A DNA stretch of 64,000 nt from Variovorax sp. 54. Its GTDB lineage: Bacteria > Pseudomonadota > Gammaproteobacteria > Burkholderiales > Burkholderiaceae_C. The notes under the pieces were generated by a model, which was not told where the DNA came from, made no database searches, and saw nothing but the letters and a program-made list of their open reading frames with translations. Shown here piece by piece: positions 10,219 through 18,400 of the stretch; position 1 is the first letter of the stretch; each line of letters begins with the position of its first letter. The position numbers and the translations under genes are program-made. Location of the stretch: positions 4,729,501 to 4,793,500 of the forward strand of contig NZ_PEFF01000001.1 of the NCBI RefSeq assembly GCF_002754375.1, written 5' to 3'.

Positions 10219-11544
10219 ATGAGGCGGGTCTGCGGCGCGGCCCTCGCCATGCTGGGCACCACCGCCCTGGCGGCCGAAGGCGGCGGCTTCGTCGAGGACA
10301 CGCGCTGGCGCGTGCTCCAGCGCAGCGTGTACGAGCACCGGAGCTATCTGCACGGCGACCGCAGCAACGGCGGGCGCAATGCCTCGTTGCCCCGGGCGCG
10401 GCGCAGCGACCACGCGCAGGAGTGGGGCTACGGCGTCATGGGCACCCTCGAGTCCGGCTTCACGCCGGGCTGGATCGGCTTCGGCGTGGACGCGCATGCC
10501 TCGTTCGCGCGCAGCCTCGACGGCGACGATCTGCGCGTCGGCAAGATCCGCATGCTGCCGGTGGACGGCGCGGGCTACGCGCAGGACGGCATCGCGCGCG
10601 GCGGCGTGGCGCTGAAGGCGCGCATCTCCGCCACCGTGCTGGCGGTGGGCGAACAACGTGTGAAGACGCCGGTCTTCAGTGCATCCGACACGCGCCTGCT
10701 GCCCGAGACCATGCGCGGCTGGTTGCTCACCAGCCGTGAGTTCGACACGCTCACGCTGCAGGTCGGCCGCTTCACCGGGTCGACCGACCGCCATGCGCGC
10801 GGCACGAACCATCCGCTCATCGTCAATTACCTCGACCCGAAGTCACCGCGCGGCGACGTGTTCGACTTTGCCGGCGGCACCTGGAAGGGAAGCGCTTCGC
10901 TGTCGCTCACGGCCTACGTCGCGCGCCTGAAGGACACCTGGAACACCGGCTACCTGGGGGCCCACTACACGGTGCCGCTGGCAGACAAGCGCGCGTTGTC
11001 CTTCGACCTGCACGTGTACCGCAGCAAGGACACGGGCCGTGCGCTGGCCGGCCCGGTGGACAACACCACCGCCAGCCTCATGTCCACCTACACCCACGGC
11101 CCCCACCGCGTGGGCCTGGGCTGGCAGAAGGTCGCGGGCGACACGCCGTTCGACTATGTGACGCGCGGCGCCGTCTGGCTCGGCAATGCGGCGCAGCTGT
11201 CCGACTTCAACGCGCCGCACGAGCGGTCGTGGCAGCTGCGCTACGAAGTCGATGCCGCGCGTTGGGGCGCGCCCGGGTTGAGCCTGGGCGCCGCCTACAT
11301 CCGCGGCAGCGGCATCGACGGCAGCCGCGCGCCGGCGCGCGGAGGCTACGCATGGCTGGGCTACGGGCAGGGCGGCCGGCACTGGGAGCGCGACTTGTGG
11401 CTGCGCTACACCGTCCCGCAGGGCCGCGCCAAGGGCCTGGCCTTCCTGCTGCGCTATGGCGAGCACCGCAACAACAAGGCGCAGGCCGAACTCAACACGC
11501 GCCAGATCCGCGTCGCGCTGGAGTACCCGATCGGCAATGACTGA
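10219..11544 (+). CDS. OprD-family outer membrane porin
   Basis: 441 residues. Signal peptide about 1-19 (MRRVCGAALAMLGTTALAA). The mature part begins FVEDTRWRVLQRSVYEHR and has the OprD pattern GWIGFGVDAHA and LLTSREFDTLTLQVGRF, with alternating amphipathic strands and a C-terminal strand IRVALEYPIG. OprD porins are 18-stranded and mostly import carboxylates or basic amino acids. It follows the DUF1624 gene by 10 bp, so the two are probably co-transcribed from the palindrome-controlled promoter. Confidence 0.88.
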   Translation: MRRVCGAALAMLGTTALAAEGGGFVEDTRWRVLQRSVYEHRSYLHGDRSNGGRNASLPRARRSDHAQEWGYGVMGTLESGFTPGWIGFGVDAHASFARSLDGDDLRVGKIRMLPVDGAGYAQDGIARGGVALKARISATVLAVGEQRVKTPVFSASDTRLLPETMRGWLLTSREFDTLTLQVGRFTGSTDRHARGTNHPLIVNYLDPKSPRGDVFDFAGGTWKGSASLSLTAYVARLKDTWNTGYLGAHYTVPLADKRALSFDLHVYRSKDTGRALAGPVDNTTASLMSTYTHGPHRVGLGWQKVAGDTPFDYVTRGAVWLGNAAQLSDFNAPHERSWQLRYEVDAARWGAPGLSLGAAYIRGSGIDGSRAPARGGYAWLGYGQGGRHWERDLWLRYTVPQGRAKGLAFLLRYGEHRNNKAQAELNTRQIRVALEYPIGND

Positions 11545-11557
11545 GCGGGCGGCGCCG

Positions 11558-12016
11558 TCAGGCTGAGGTGACGGGCAGCTTCTTCACGAAGGTCACGGCG
11601 GGGTCGAGCGGCTGGCCGTCGCGCGTGCGCAGGTCGATCGGCGCCACCGGCTCGCCGTGCTCGCGCTCCAGCAGCACCGAGTGCGGCTCGCCCGGCGCGA
11701 ACAGGTTCGCCTCGCCCCAGTGCCGCAGGCCGACCACCACGGGGAACAGGCCGCGGCCCTTGGCCGTCAGCGCGTACTCCTGGTAGAGCGAGCCGTCCGA
11801 GGCCGGAACGAGGTCGAACACGCCTTCCTGCACCAGCCACTTCAGCCGGTCGGCCAGGATGTTCTTGGCCACGCCCAGGCTCTGCTGAAATTCGCCGAAG
11901 CGCCGCATGCCGTCGAAGGCGTCGCGCACGATCAGCAGCGACCACTGGTCGCCGACGATCTCGAGGGCGCGCGCCATCGGGCAGGCGTCGAACCTCAGAC
12001 TTTTTCTCCTGGCCAT
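11558..12016 (-). CDS. HxlR-family winged-helix transcriptional regulator
   Basis: 152 residues. HxlR domain about 10-105: C12 in FDACPMARALEIVGDQWSLLIVRD is the conserved N-terminal Cys seen in many redox- or electrophile-sensing HxlR proteins, followed by RRFGEFQQSLGVAKNILADRL (recognition region) and the wing YALTAKGRGLFPV. The C-terminal 45 residues are less conserved. Divergent from the nitrilase-family gene across a 114-bp gap containing a 12-bp-arm inverted repeat, the usual arrangement for a regulator controlling itself and its neighbour. Confidence 0.93.
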   Translation of the reverse strand: MARRKSLRFDACPMARALEIVGDQWSLLIVRDAFDGMRRFGEFQQSLGVAKNILADRLKWLVQEGVFDLVPASDGSLYQEYALTAKGRGLFPVVVGLRHWGEANLFAPGEPHSVLLEREHGEPVAPIDLRTRDGQPLDPAVTFVKKLPVTSA

Positions 12017-12077
12017 CGTGTGTGTTTCCTGTGCGTCCCTGGGATGGCGGGATTAGACCGTAGCCCTGGATTGGTTG

Positions 12078-12121
12078 CAAATTAAAACTGATGCGGCTAG
12101 CATCCATCTAGTTTTAATTTG
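12078..12121. promoter_or_regulatory. 12-bp perfect inverted repeat between hxlR-type regulator and hydrolase gene
   Basis: CAAATTAAAACT (12078-12089) and AGTTTTAATTTG (12110-12121), 20 nt apart, in an AT-rich island of the otherwise GC-rich sequence. Centre-to-centre spacing is 32 bp, about three helical turns, suiting two HxlR dimers on one DNA face. The right arm ends 9 bp before the hydrolase ATG. Binding is inferred. Confidence 0.6.
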
Positions 12122-12130
12122 AAACCTGAA

Positions 12131-13066
12131 ATGACCATGACCGTTCCAGCAAACATTCCTTCCGGCGGCGACGCCGTGCCCGGCCTGCGCGCCAGCCCCG
12201 TGCGCGTGGCCGTCGTGCAGTTCGACCCGCAGGTCGGCGTCGAGAACCTCGCGCGCAATGCCGCCGCCGTGCGCCAACAGCTCGAGGCTGCCGTGGCCGG
12301 CGGCGCGCAGCTCATCGTGCTGCCCGAGCTGGCGACCACCGGTTACTGCTTCAACGGCCGCGCCGAGGCCTTCGCCCACGCCGAGCCCGTGCCGCACGGC
12401 CCCACCGTGCAGGGCTGGGTCGCGTTCGCGGCGCAGCACGGCGTGTACCTCGTCGGCTGCCTGGCCGAGCAGGACGGCATGCAGCTGTTCGACACGGCCG
12501 TGCTCGTCGGCCCCGAGGGCTACATCGGCCGCTACCGCAAGACGCACCTCTGGAACAACGAGAAGCTGTGGTTCACGCCCGGCAACGAGGGCTACCGGGT
12601 GTTCGAGACGAAGATCGGCCGCATCGGCCTGCTCGTGTGCTGGGACCTCTGGTTTCCCGAGGCGCCGCGCATCGTGGCGCAGCAGGGCGCCGACATCATC
12701 TGCGTGCCCACGGGCTGGGTCTGGACGCCGCCACCGCTGTACGACGCCAGCGGCGTCTGCATGCCGGCCTACCTGACGATGGCGGCTGCGCACACCAACA
12801 ACGTCTTCATCGCCACCGCCGACCGCGTGGGCCAGGAGCGCGGCACGGGCTTCATGGGCAACTCGCTGATCGCGGGCACCAACGGCTGGCCGATGGGACG
12901 CATCGCCGGGCCCGAGGAAGAAACCATCCTCTACGCCGACGTCGACCTGGGCGCCGCGCGTTCGGCGCCGATCTGGACGCCGCTCAACGACCTGCACCGC
13001 GACCGGCGAACCGATCTGTATGACGCGATGCTGGGGTACCGGGGCGGGGTGGCACTGCCGCGTTGA
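12131..13066 (+). CDS. Carbon-nitrogen hydrolase (nitrilase superfamily)
   Basis: 311 residues. The catalytic triad is visible: E66 (VLPELATTGY), K137 (RYRKTHLW) and C170 (LLVCWDLWFPE). The size and the KTHLWNNEKLWFTPG stretch fit amidase/nitrilase branches of the superfamily such as N-carbamoylputrescine amidase-like or aliphatic amidase-like enzymes; the substrate is undetermined. The first in-frame ATG is at 12131 (a TTG at 12119 lies inside the operator arm); 12137 is also possible. Divergent from and probably controlled by the HxlR regulator. Confidence 0.9.
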   Translation: MTMTVPANIPSGGDAVPGLRASPVRVAVVQFDPQVGVENLARNAAAVRQQLEAAVAGGAQLIVLPELATTGYCFNGRAEAFAHAEPVPHGPTVQGWVAFAAQHGVYLVGCLAEQDGMQLFDTAVLVGPEGYIGRYRKTHLWNNEKLWFTPGNEGYRVFETKIGRIGLLVCWDLWFPEAPRIVAQQGADIICVPTGWVWTPPPLYDASGVCMPAYLTMAAAHTNNVFIATADRVGQERGTGFMGNSLIAGTNGWPMGRIAGPEEETILYADVDLGAARSAPIWTPLNDLHRDRRTDLYDAMLGYRGGVALPR

Positions 13067-13156
13067 CTTGCGCCACGCTGAAAGAAACGGGCGACCCTCC
13101 ACGGCCCGCGCCCGACCGGGTTGCACCCGCCCCGCAGCGCGGGGGCGTGGGCGTGG

Positions 13157-13681
13157 TCAGCGCAGTTCACGCTGCATCAGCACGGTGTCGACCCACTGGC
13201 CGAACTTGAAGCCGACGTTGCGCAGCACACCGACCGTCTCGAAACCCAGGCCCGCGTGCAGCCGCTGCGAGCCCGCGTTGCCGCTGTGGCCGATGCACGC
13301 GACCATCTGCGTGAAGCCGGCCTCGGTGCAGCGGTCGATCACCGCCTGCAGCAGCGCCGTGCCGATGCCGTGGCCGTGCATGTCGGGCGCGACGTAGATC
13401 GAGTCTTCCACCGTGTGCCGGTAGGCCGAGCGCGCACGGTAGGGGCCGGCGTAGGCGTAGCCGGCCACCTCGCCATCTTTCAGTGCCACGAGATACGGCA
13501 GGCCGCGTTCCTGCACGTCGATGCGGCGTGCCTGCATCTGCGCGAGGGTGAGCACTTCTTCTTCGAACGAGCACAGGTCGTGCTGCACGTAGTGGCTGTA
13601 GATGGCCTGCACGCGGGCCATGTGGTGGGGCGCGGCATCGGCAATGTCGAGTGCGGCGGAAGCGATGGAAGAGGAGGACAT
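13157..13681 (-). CDS. GNAT-family N-acetyltransferase (phosphinothricin acetyltransferase-like)
   Basis: 174 residues. GNAT fold with the acetyl-CoA loop V-A-P-D-M-H-G-H-G-I-G-T (about 96-107) and the family features IYSHYVQHDLCSFEE near the start and GFETVGVLRNVGFKFGQWVDTVLMQREL at the end, typical of PAT/YncA/MddA-like enzymes that acetylate the amino group of phosphinothricin, methionine sulfoximine or similar compounds. Divergent from a LysR gene with about 48 bp between the starts, so likely its target. Confidence 0.9.
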   Translation of the reverse strand: MSSSSIASAALDIADAAPHHMARVQAIYSHYVQHDLCSFEEEVLTLAQMQARRIDVQERGLPYLVALKDGEVAGYAYAGPYRARSAYRHTVEDSIYVAPDMHGHGIGTALLQAVIDRCTEAGFTQMVACIGHSGNAGSQRLHAGLGFETVGVLRNVGFKFGQWVDTVLMQRELR

Positions 13682-13729
13682 GGCCCGATCTTGACGAGCC
13701 AGGATCTATAAGTGAAGCTGGGTCCATCT

Positions 13730-14656
13730 ATGCAGCGCATAAGAAATACTTTGGAAAAAAACCTCAACCTCGACCAGCTCGCCACCTTCGGCCTGGTGAT
13801 CGAAACCGGCAGCTTCTCCGCCGCGGCCGACCGGCTCGGCCTGTCACAGCCGGCCGTGAGCCTGCAGGTGCGCCAGCTCGAACGACGGCTCGCAGTGCGG
13901 CTCATCGAGCGCGTCGGCAAGCGCGCGCGGGCCACGCCGGCCGGCGCGGAGCTGCTGCGCCATGTGCCGCAGATCGAGGCGGCGGTCGAGAACGCCATCG
14001 ACGCGCTGGCCGACCACGCGCGCGGCATCACGGGCCGCGTGCGGTTGGGCACGGGCGCGACGGCCTGCCTGTATTTCTTGCCGGCAGTGCTGCGCCAGTT
14101 GCGCGAGGAATTCCCGGCGCTCGGCGTGGTGGTGAGCACCGGCAACACCGACGAGCACGTGCGCAAGGTGGAAGACAACAGCATCGATCTCGCGCTGGTC
14201 ACGCTGCCCGCCGCGGGGCGCTCGCTGAGCGTGATGCCGGTGTGCGACGACGCGTTCGTCGCCATCGGCCGTGCCGACCTCGCGCCGCTCAAGGCCCGCG
14301 TGACGCCGGCTGACCTGGCGACGCTGCCGCTGGTGCTGTTCGAGCCTGCAGCCAACACGCGCAAGCTGGTCGATCGCTGGTTCGCTGCCGAGGGGTTGCA
14401 GCCGCAGCCCGTGATGGAGCTGGGCAGCGTCGAGGCGATGAAGGAGATGGTGGCCGCGGGGCTGGGCTACGGCCTGGTGCCCGGCATGTCGATGGCGGGG
14501 CGCGGTGCCCATCCGGCGCTGAAGGTCAGCCGCCTCGCCCCGCGCATGCACCGCACGCTGGCGGTGGTGGTCCGTCGCGACAAGCCGCTCAACAAGGCGC
14601 TGCGCACGGTGCTCGAGGCGATCGTGGCGGCCGGCAAACCGCGTCGCTCACGCTAG
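13730..14656 (+). CDS. LysR-family transcriptional regulator
   Basis: 308 residues from the ATG at 13730; a GTG at 13712 would add six. HTH in LDQLATFGLVIETGSFSAAADRLGLSQPAVSLQVRQLE; effector domain from about 90 (GRVRLGTGATACLYFLPAVLRQL) with the usual VAAGLGYGLVPGMS motif. Divergent from the GNAT acetyltransferase. Its stop overlaps the end of the convergent regulator gene by 4 bp, so neither has room for a separate terminator. Confidence 0.93.
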   Translation: MQRIRNTLEKNLNLDQLATFGLVIETGSFSAAADRLGLSQPAVSLQVRQLERRLAVRLIERVGKRARATPAGAELLRHVPQIEAAVENAIDALADHARGITGRVRLGTGATACLYFLPAVLRQLREEFPALGVVVSTGNTDEHVRKVEDNSIDLALVTLPAAGRSLSVMPVCDDAFVAIGRADLAPLKARVTPADLATLPLVLFEPAANTRKLVDRWFAAEGLQPQPVMELGSVEAMKEMVAAGLGYGLVPGMSMAGRGAHPALKVSRLAPRMHRTLAVVVRRDKPLNKALRTVLEAIVAAGKPRRSR

Positions 14657-15420
14657 AGCGCGGGTGCTTCGCTCACCGGGGCGGCGGTGTGCCTGGGGGC
14701 GACGGTGACGAGCTTGTAGCCGCAGCCGTAGATGGCGCGCAGCACGAATCCGTTGTCGACCTCCAGCGCCAGCTTCTTGCGCACGTTCGCCGCGCAGACG
14801 TCGATCACCCGGCCCACCACGCGCTCGGGCGGGGCCTTCCAGATCGCGTTCCACAGCCACTCCCGCGTCAGCACCGTGTCGGCGTTCTGGAACAGCGCCG
14901 ATGCGAAGGCGAAGCACTGGGGCGGCAGGTAGATCTCGCGATCGCGCAGGCACACCGTGCCGGACGCGTCGTCGATGAACCGGTAGGCGCCCCGGACCAT
15001 CTTCGTGTGCAGCAGGGCCTGCGCCGGCGGCTCCGATGGCGCCGCCGGAGGGCCCTGCAGCAGCACGTCGTTGTACATCGGCAGGCCTTTCCAGGGCTCG
15101 CCTGGCGGCACCACCAGCATCGGCATGCCCAGCACCTCGCATGCGGCGTGCAGGCCCTTGTGCGTCACTTCGTCCCACGAGGCCAGCAGGATCAGGTCGA
15201 AGCGACGCCCGTTGCCCAGCGCGGTGAGCAGGGCTGCGGCGCTCGCGAACTCGGTCACCCGGTGGGGCATCGTTCCCAGCCGGTCCTGCACCGCCGTGCC
15301 GCGGGCATTCGCTTCCTGCAGCAGCGCCAGCGACAACGGGCCGCGCAAACCGAAGGTCATCCGATGTCGCGCGTACACCCGGGCGGCAGACGGCGGGCGA
15401 TGCGCGTCAATTGAACTCAT
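14653..15420 (-). CDS. OmpR/PhoB-type winged-helix regulator with degenerate receiver, coupled to the adhesin gene
   Basis: 255 residues. A C-terminal winged helix (about 155-240) is clear: VLTREWLWNAIW, RVIDVCAANVRKKL, VLRAIYGCGYKLV. The N-terminal part has a receiver-like length and pattern, but the acidic pair of strand 1 is missing and the phospho-acceptor position after FDLILL is Ala (LLASWD), so it should not be phosphorylated. No kinase gene adjoins. Its ATG lies inside the last codons of the adhesin gene (14-bp overlap, different frame), so its translation depends on the adhesin message. An alternative ATG at 15360 would drop a 20-residue head. Role is likely feedback on the adhesin or co-regulated surface genes (inference). 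Confidence 0.85.
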   Translation of the reverse strand: MSSIDAHRPPSAARVYARHRMTFGLRGPLSLALLQEANARGTAVQDRLGTMPHRVTEFASAAALLTALGNGRRFDLILLASWDEVTHKGLHAACEVLGMPMLVVPPGEPWKGLPMYNDVLLQGPPAAPSEPPAQALLHTKMVRGAYRFIDDASGTVCLRDREIYLPPQCFAFASALFQNADTVLTREWLWNAIWKAPPERVVGRVIDVCAANVRKKLALEVDNGFVLRAIYGCGYKLVTVAPRHTAAPVSEAPAL

Positions 15421-18400
15421 AGCCCACGCCCACCCCGATGTTGAACTTGACGCCGCTGTAGCCGCCGTTGACCTTGTAGATCCACTTGCCGCTGTCCGAG
15501 CGCGACGAGAAGCCCAGGGCCAGCGCGCTGTAGCCCGCGTAGTTGCCCACGCCGACCGCCAGCAGGGTCTTGCCGGGTGTCATCGCCTGCGGCATCGTGC
15601 TCATCGCGGTGGCCATGGCCACGCCCGAATAGGCAATGCGCTGCGTGCTGGCGAGCTGGCCTTGCAGTTGGGCCTGCGCGGCGTTCAGCTGGCCCAGGTT
15701 GACCGCATCGCCCGGCAGCACGCCTGGCGCCACGTTGCCGATGCGCGTGCCGCCTGGCGCTTCGCCGGCGCCCAGCGTGATCTGGTTGTAGTTCACCGAC
15801 CCGTCGGGGTGGGTGGCGTACTGCACGGTGCTGGCCTTCGACGCTGCCGAGGCCGCCTTCAACTGCGCCACGTTGGTCGCGTCGCTGTCGGCCGTGCCGG
15901 CCGCCACGCCCGTGATCTGGCGGAACTGGCCGCTGGCTGCGTCGCCCACCGACACCGCGCCCTGCGTGCTGGTCGTGGCCCGGATGGCCGCGGCCTGCGC
16001 CGCATTCGCGCTGCCCGGCACGTAGCCGGCCACGCCCGCCGCCGTCGAGGCCACCGAGTTCGCCCCCAGAGCCACACCGCCGGTCTGCTGCACCACCGCG
16101 CCGAAGCCGATGGCCGTGCCTTGCGAGATGTTCTGCGCCTTGCTCAGCGGCGTGCCGCCAGCGTCGGCACTGTCGCCGAAGGCCGCGCCGCCGCCGCCGG
16201 CACGGGCGTTCGCGCCGAAGGCCTGCGAGCCCGTGGCCAGCGCCCCGGTGCCGATGGCGATGGCGTTCGTGCCCGTGGCCTGCGCCCCGAAGCCCACCGC
16301 CACTGCACCGTCGGCCGTGGCCTTCGCGCCGTTGCCGGCGGCGAAGGCGTTGGCGCCGCTGGCCTCGGAACGCGGCCCGATCGCCACCGCTTCCTGGCCG
16401 CTGGCCACGGAGTCCGCCGCCTTCGAGTTGGCGTGGAAGTACTTCGTGCCCCCGTTGTAGATGTCGGTGACCGCCGTGCTCAGGGTGCTGACGTTCTGGT
16501 TCGTGGTGCCCAGCCCCGTGGACAGGCTGCCGACGCCGCTGGTCAGCGTGCTCAGGCCGGTGGAGGTCGAGGTCGACAGGCTGCCCACACTGCTGTGGGT
16601 GGTGCTCAGACCCGAGGACAGGCTGGAGATGCCGCTCGTTGCCGTGCTCAGGCCCGTCGATGTGGAGGTCGAGAGGCTGGCGAGGCTGCTGTCCGTCGTG
16701 CGGAGGCTCGTGGACAGGCTGTCGATGCTGCGGGTCGCGGTGCTCAGACCCGTCGACGTCGACGTGGAGAGACTGCCGATGCTGCTGTTCGTGCTGCTCA
16801 AGCCCGTCGAGAGGCTGCCCACGCTGCTGTTCGCCGTACTCAGGCCGGTGGAAGTCGACGTCGACAAGCTGCCGATCACGCTCACCGAAGTGCTCAGGCC
16901 GGTCGACAGGCTGACGAGCCTGCTGTCGGTGGTGCTCAAGCCCGTGGAGAGGCTCGAAATGCCACTGGTCGCCGTGCTCAGGCCACTCGACGTTGACGTC
17001 GACAAGCTGCCGATGTTGCTGCTTGTGGTGCTCTGGCCTGTGGACAGGCTGTCGATGCGGCTCGTGGCCGTGCTCAGACCCGACGATGTCGAAGTCGACA
17101 GGCTGCCCACGGTGCTGTTTGTCGTGCTCAGGCTCGTGGAGGTCGACGACGACAAGCTCGCGATATGGCTGGTGGCGGTGCCCAGGCCGGTCGATGTGGA
17201 AGTCGACAGGCTGCCCACGCTCTCGTTGGTGGTGCTCAATCCGCTGGACAGGCTGGCCATGCCGATGGACACCGCGGTCGACAGCGAGGTCAACTGGCCG
17301 AAGTTCACGGCGTCGGTGGGGTTCACACCCGCAGCGACGTTCGTGAGGATGACTGGCGTTGTCGCGCCGGCGCCGCCCAGCGTGACCCGGGTGTGGCTGG
17401 CGTCGTCGTACTGGACGGAATTCGAAAGACCCGTGGACAGGCTGCCGATGCTGCTGTGGGCCGAGCTCAGGCCGGTCGACAGGCTGCCGATGCCGCTCAT
17501 GGCGGTGCTCAGCCCCGTGGACGTCGAGGTCGACAGGCTGCCGACGCTGCTCGTGGCGGTGCTCAGGCCCGTCGAGGTGGAGGTCGAGAGGCTGTCGATG
17601 CCGCTGACGGCCGTGCGCAGGCCGGTCGATGTCGAGGTCGACAGGCTGCCGATGCTGCTGCTGGTGGTGCTCAACCCCGCGTAGAGCTGGCTGCCGTTGA
17701 CCGCATCGGTCGACGTGGCCGTGAGGCGACCCGCGGCGACGTTCGTCACCTGGCGCTCGGCGCCTGCCGCGCCCACGCTGACGACGCCGACCGGCGCGGC
17801 GCCTGCGAAGTTGCCGTAGGTCACACCGTCCACCGTGGCATCGGGCACCGGAGTGGCCGTGGCGGTGGAAGCGCCATCGCCCAGCGCCACGCTGCGCGCG
17901 TGGCCCGATGTCGCACCGCGACCGATGGCGATGCCCGAGTCGGCCTGTGCAGCGACGGAGGACTCTCCGCCGATGGCGATCGAATCGGTCGCCGCCGCCC
18001 ACGCGCCGGCAGTGGGGTTCGTGCCGAGCGCCGTGGCGCCGGCGGCGGAAGCCTTTGCCGTGCGGCCGAGCGCCGAGGAATAGTCGCCGGTGGCATTGGC
18101 GCCGGAGCCGATGGCCAGGCTGCGATCTGCCGTCGCGGTCGCATTGGTGCCGAGCGCCAGGGCGTTCGTTCCGCCGGCATTCGCGGCGTAGCCGAACGCG
18201 GCGGACGTGGGGCCGGTGGCCAGTGCGAGCGTGCCGAAGGCCGTGGACCCGCTGCCGGTGGCGTTGGACGAGTTGCCGAATGCCGTGGAGGGCGCCAGGC
18301 CGCTCGCATCGCCGACGGCGCGCGCATTCGTGCCGACGGCCATGTCGTTGCCGAACGCGGCGTTGGCGTTGTTGCCGACAGCCATGGCGCCGCCGCCGTT

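Noticed and set aside
13067..13156. GC hairpin CCCCGC/GCGGGG between hydrolase and acetyltransferase genes as terminator
   Set aside because: There is no T-tract on either strand; left unannotated.
16455..17670. Regular repeats that could be read as a CRISPR-like array
   Set aside because: The units are back to back and in frame, with no spacers, and encode the adhesin stalk; no cas genes nearby.
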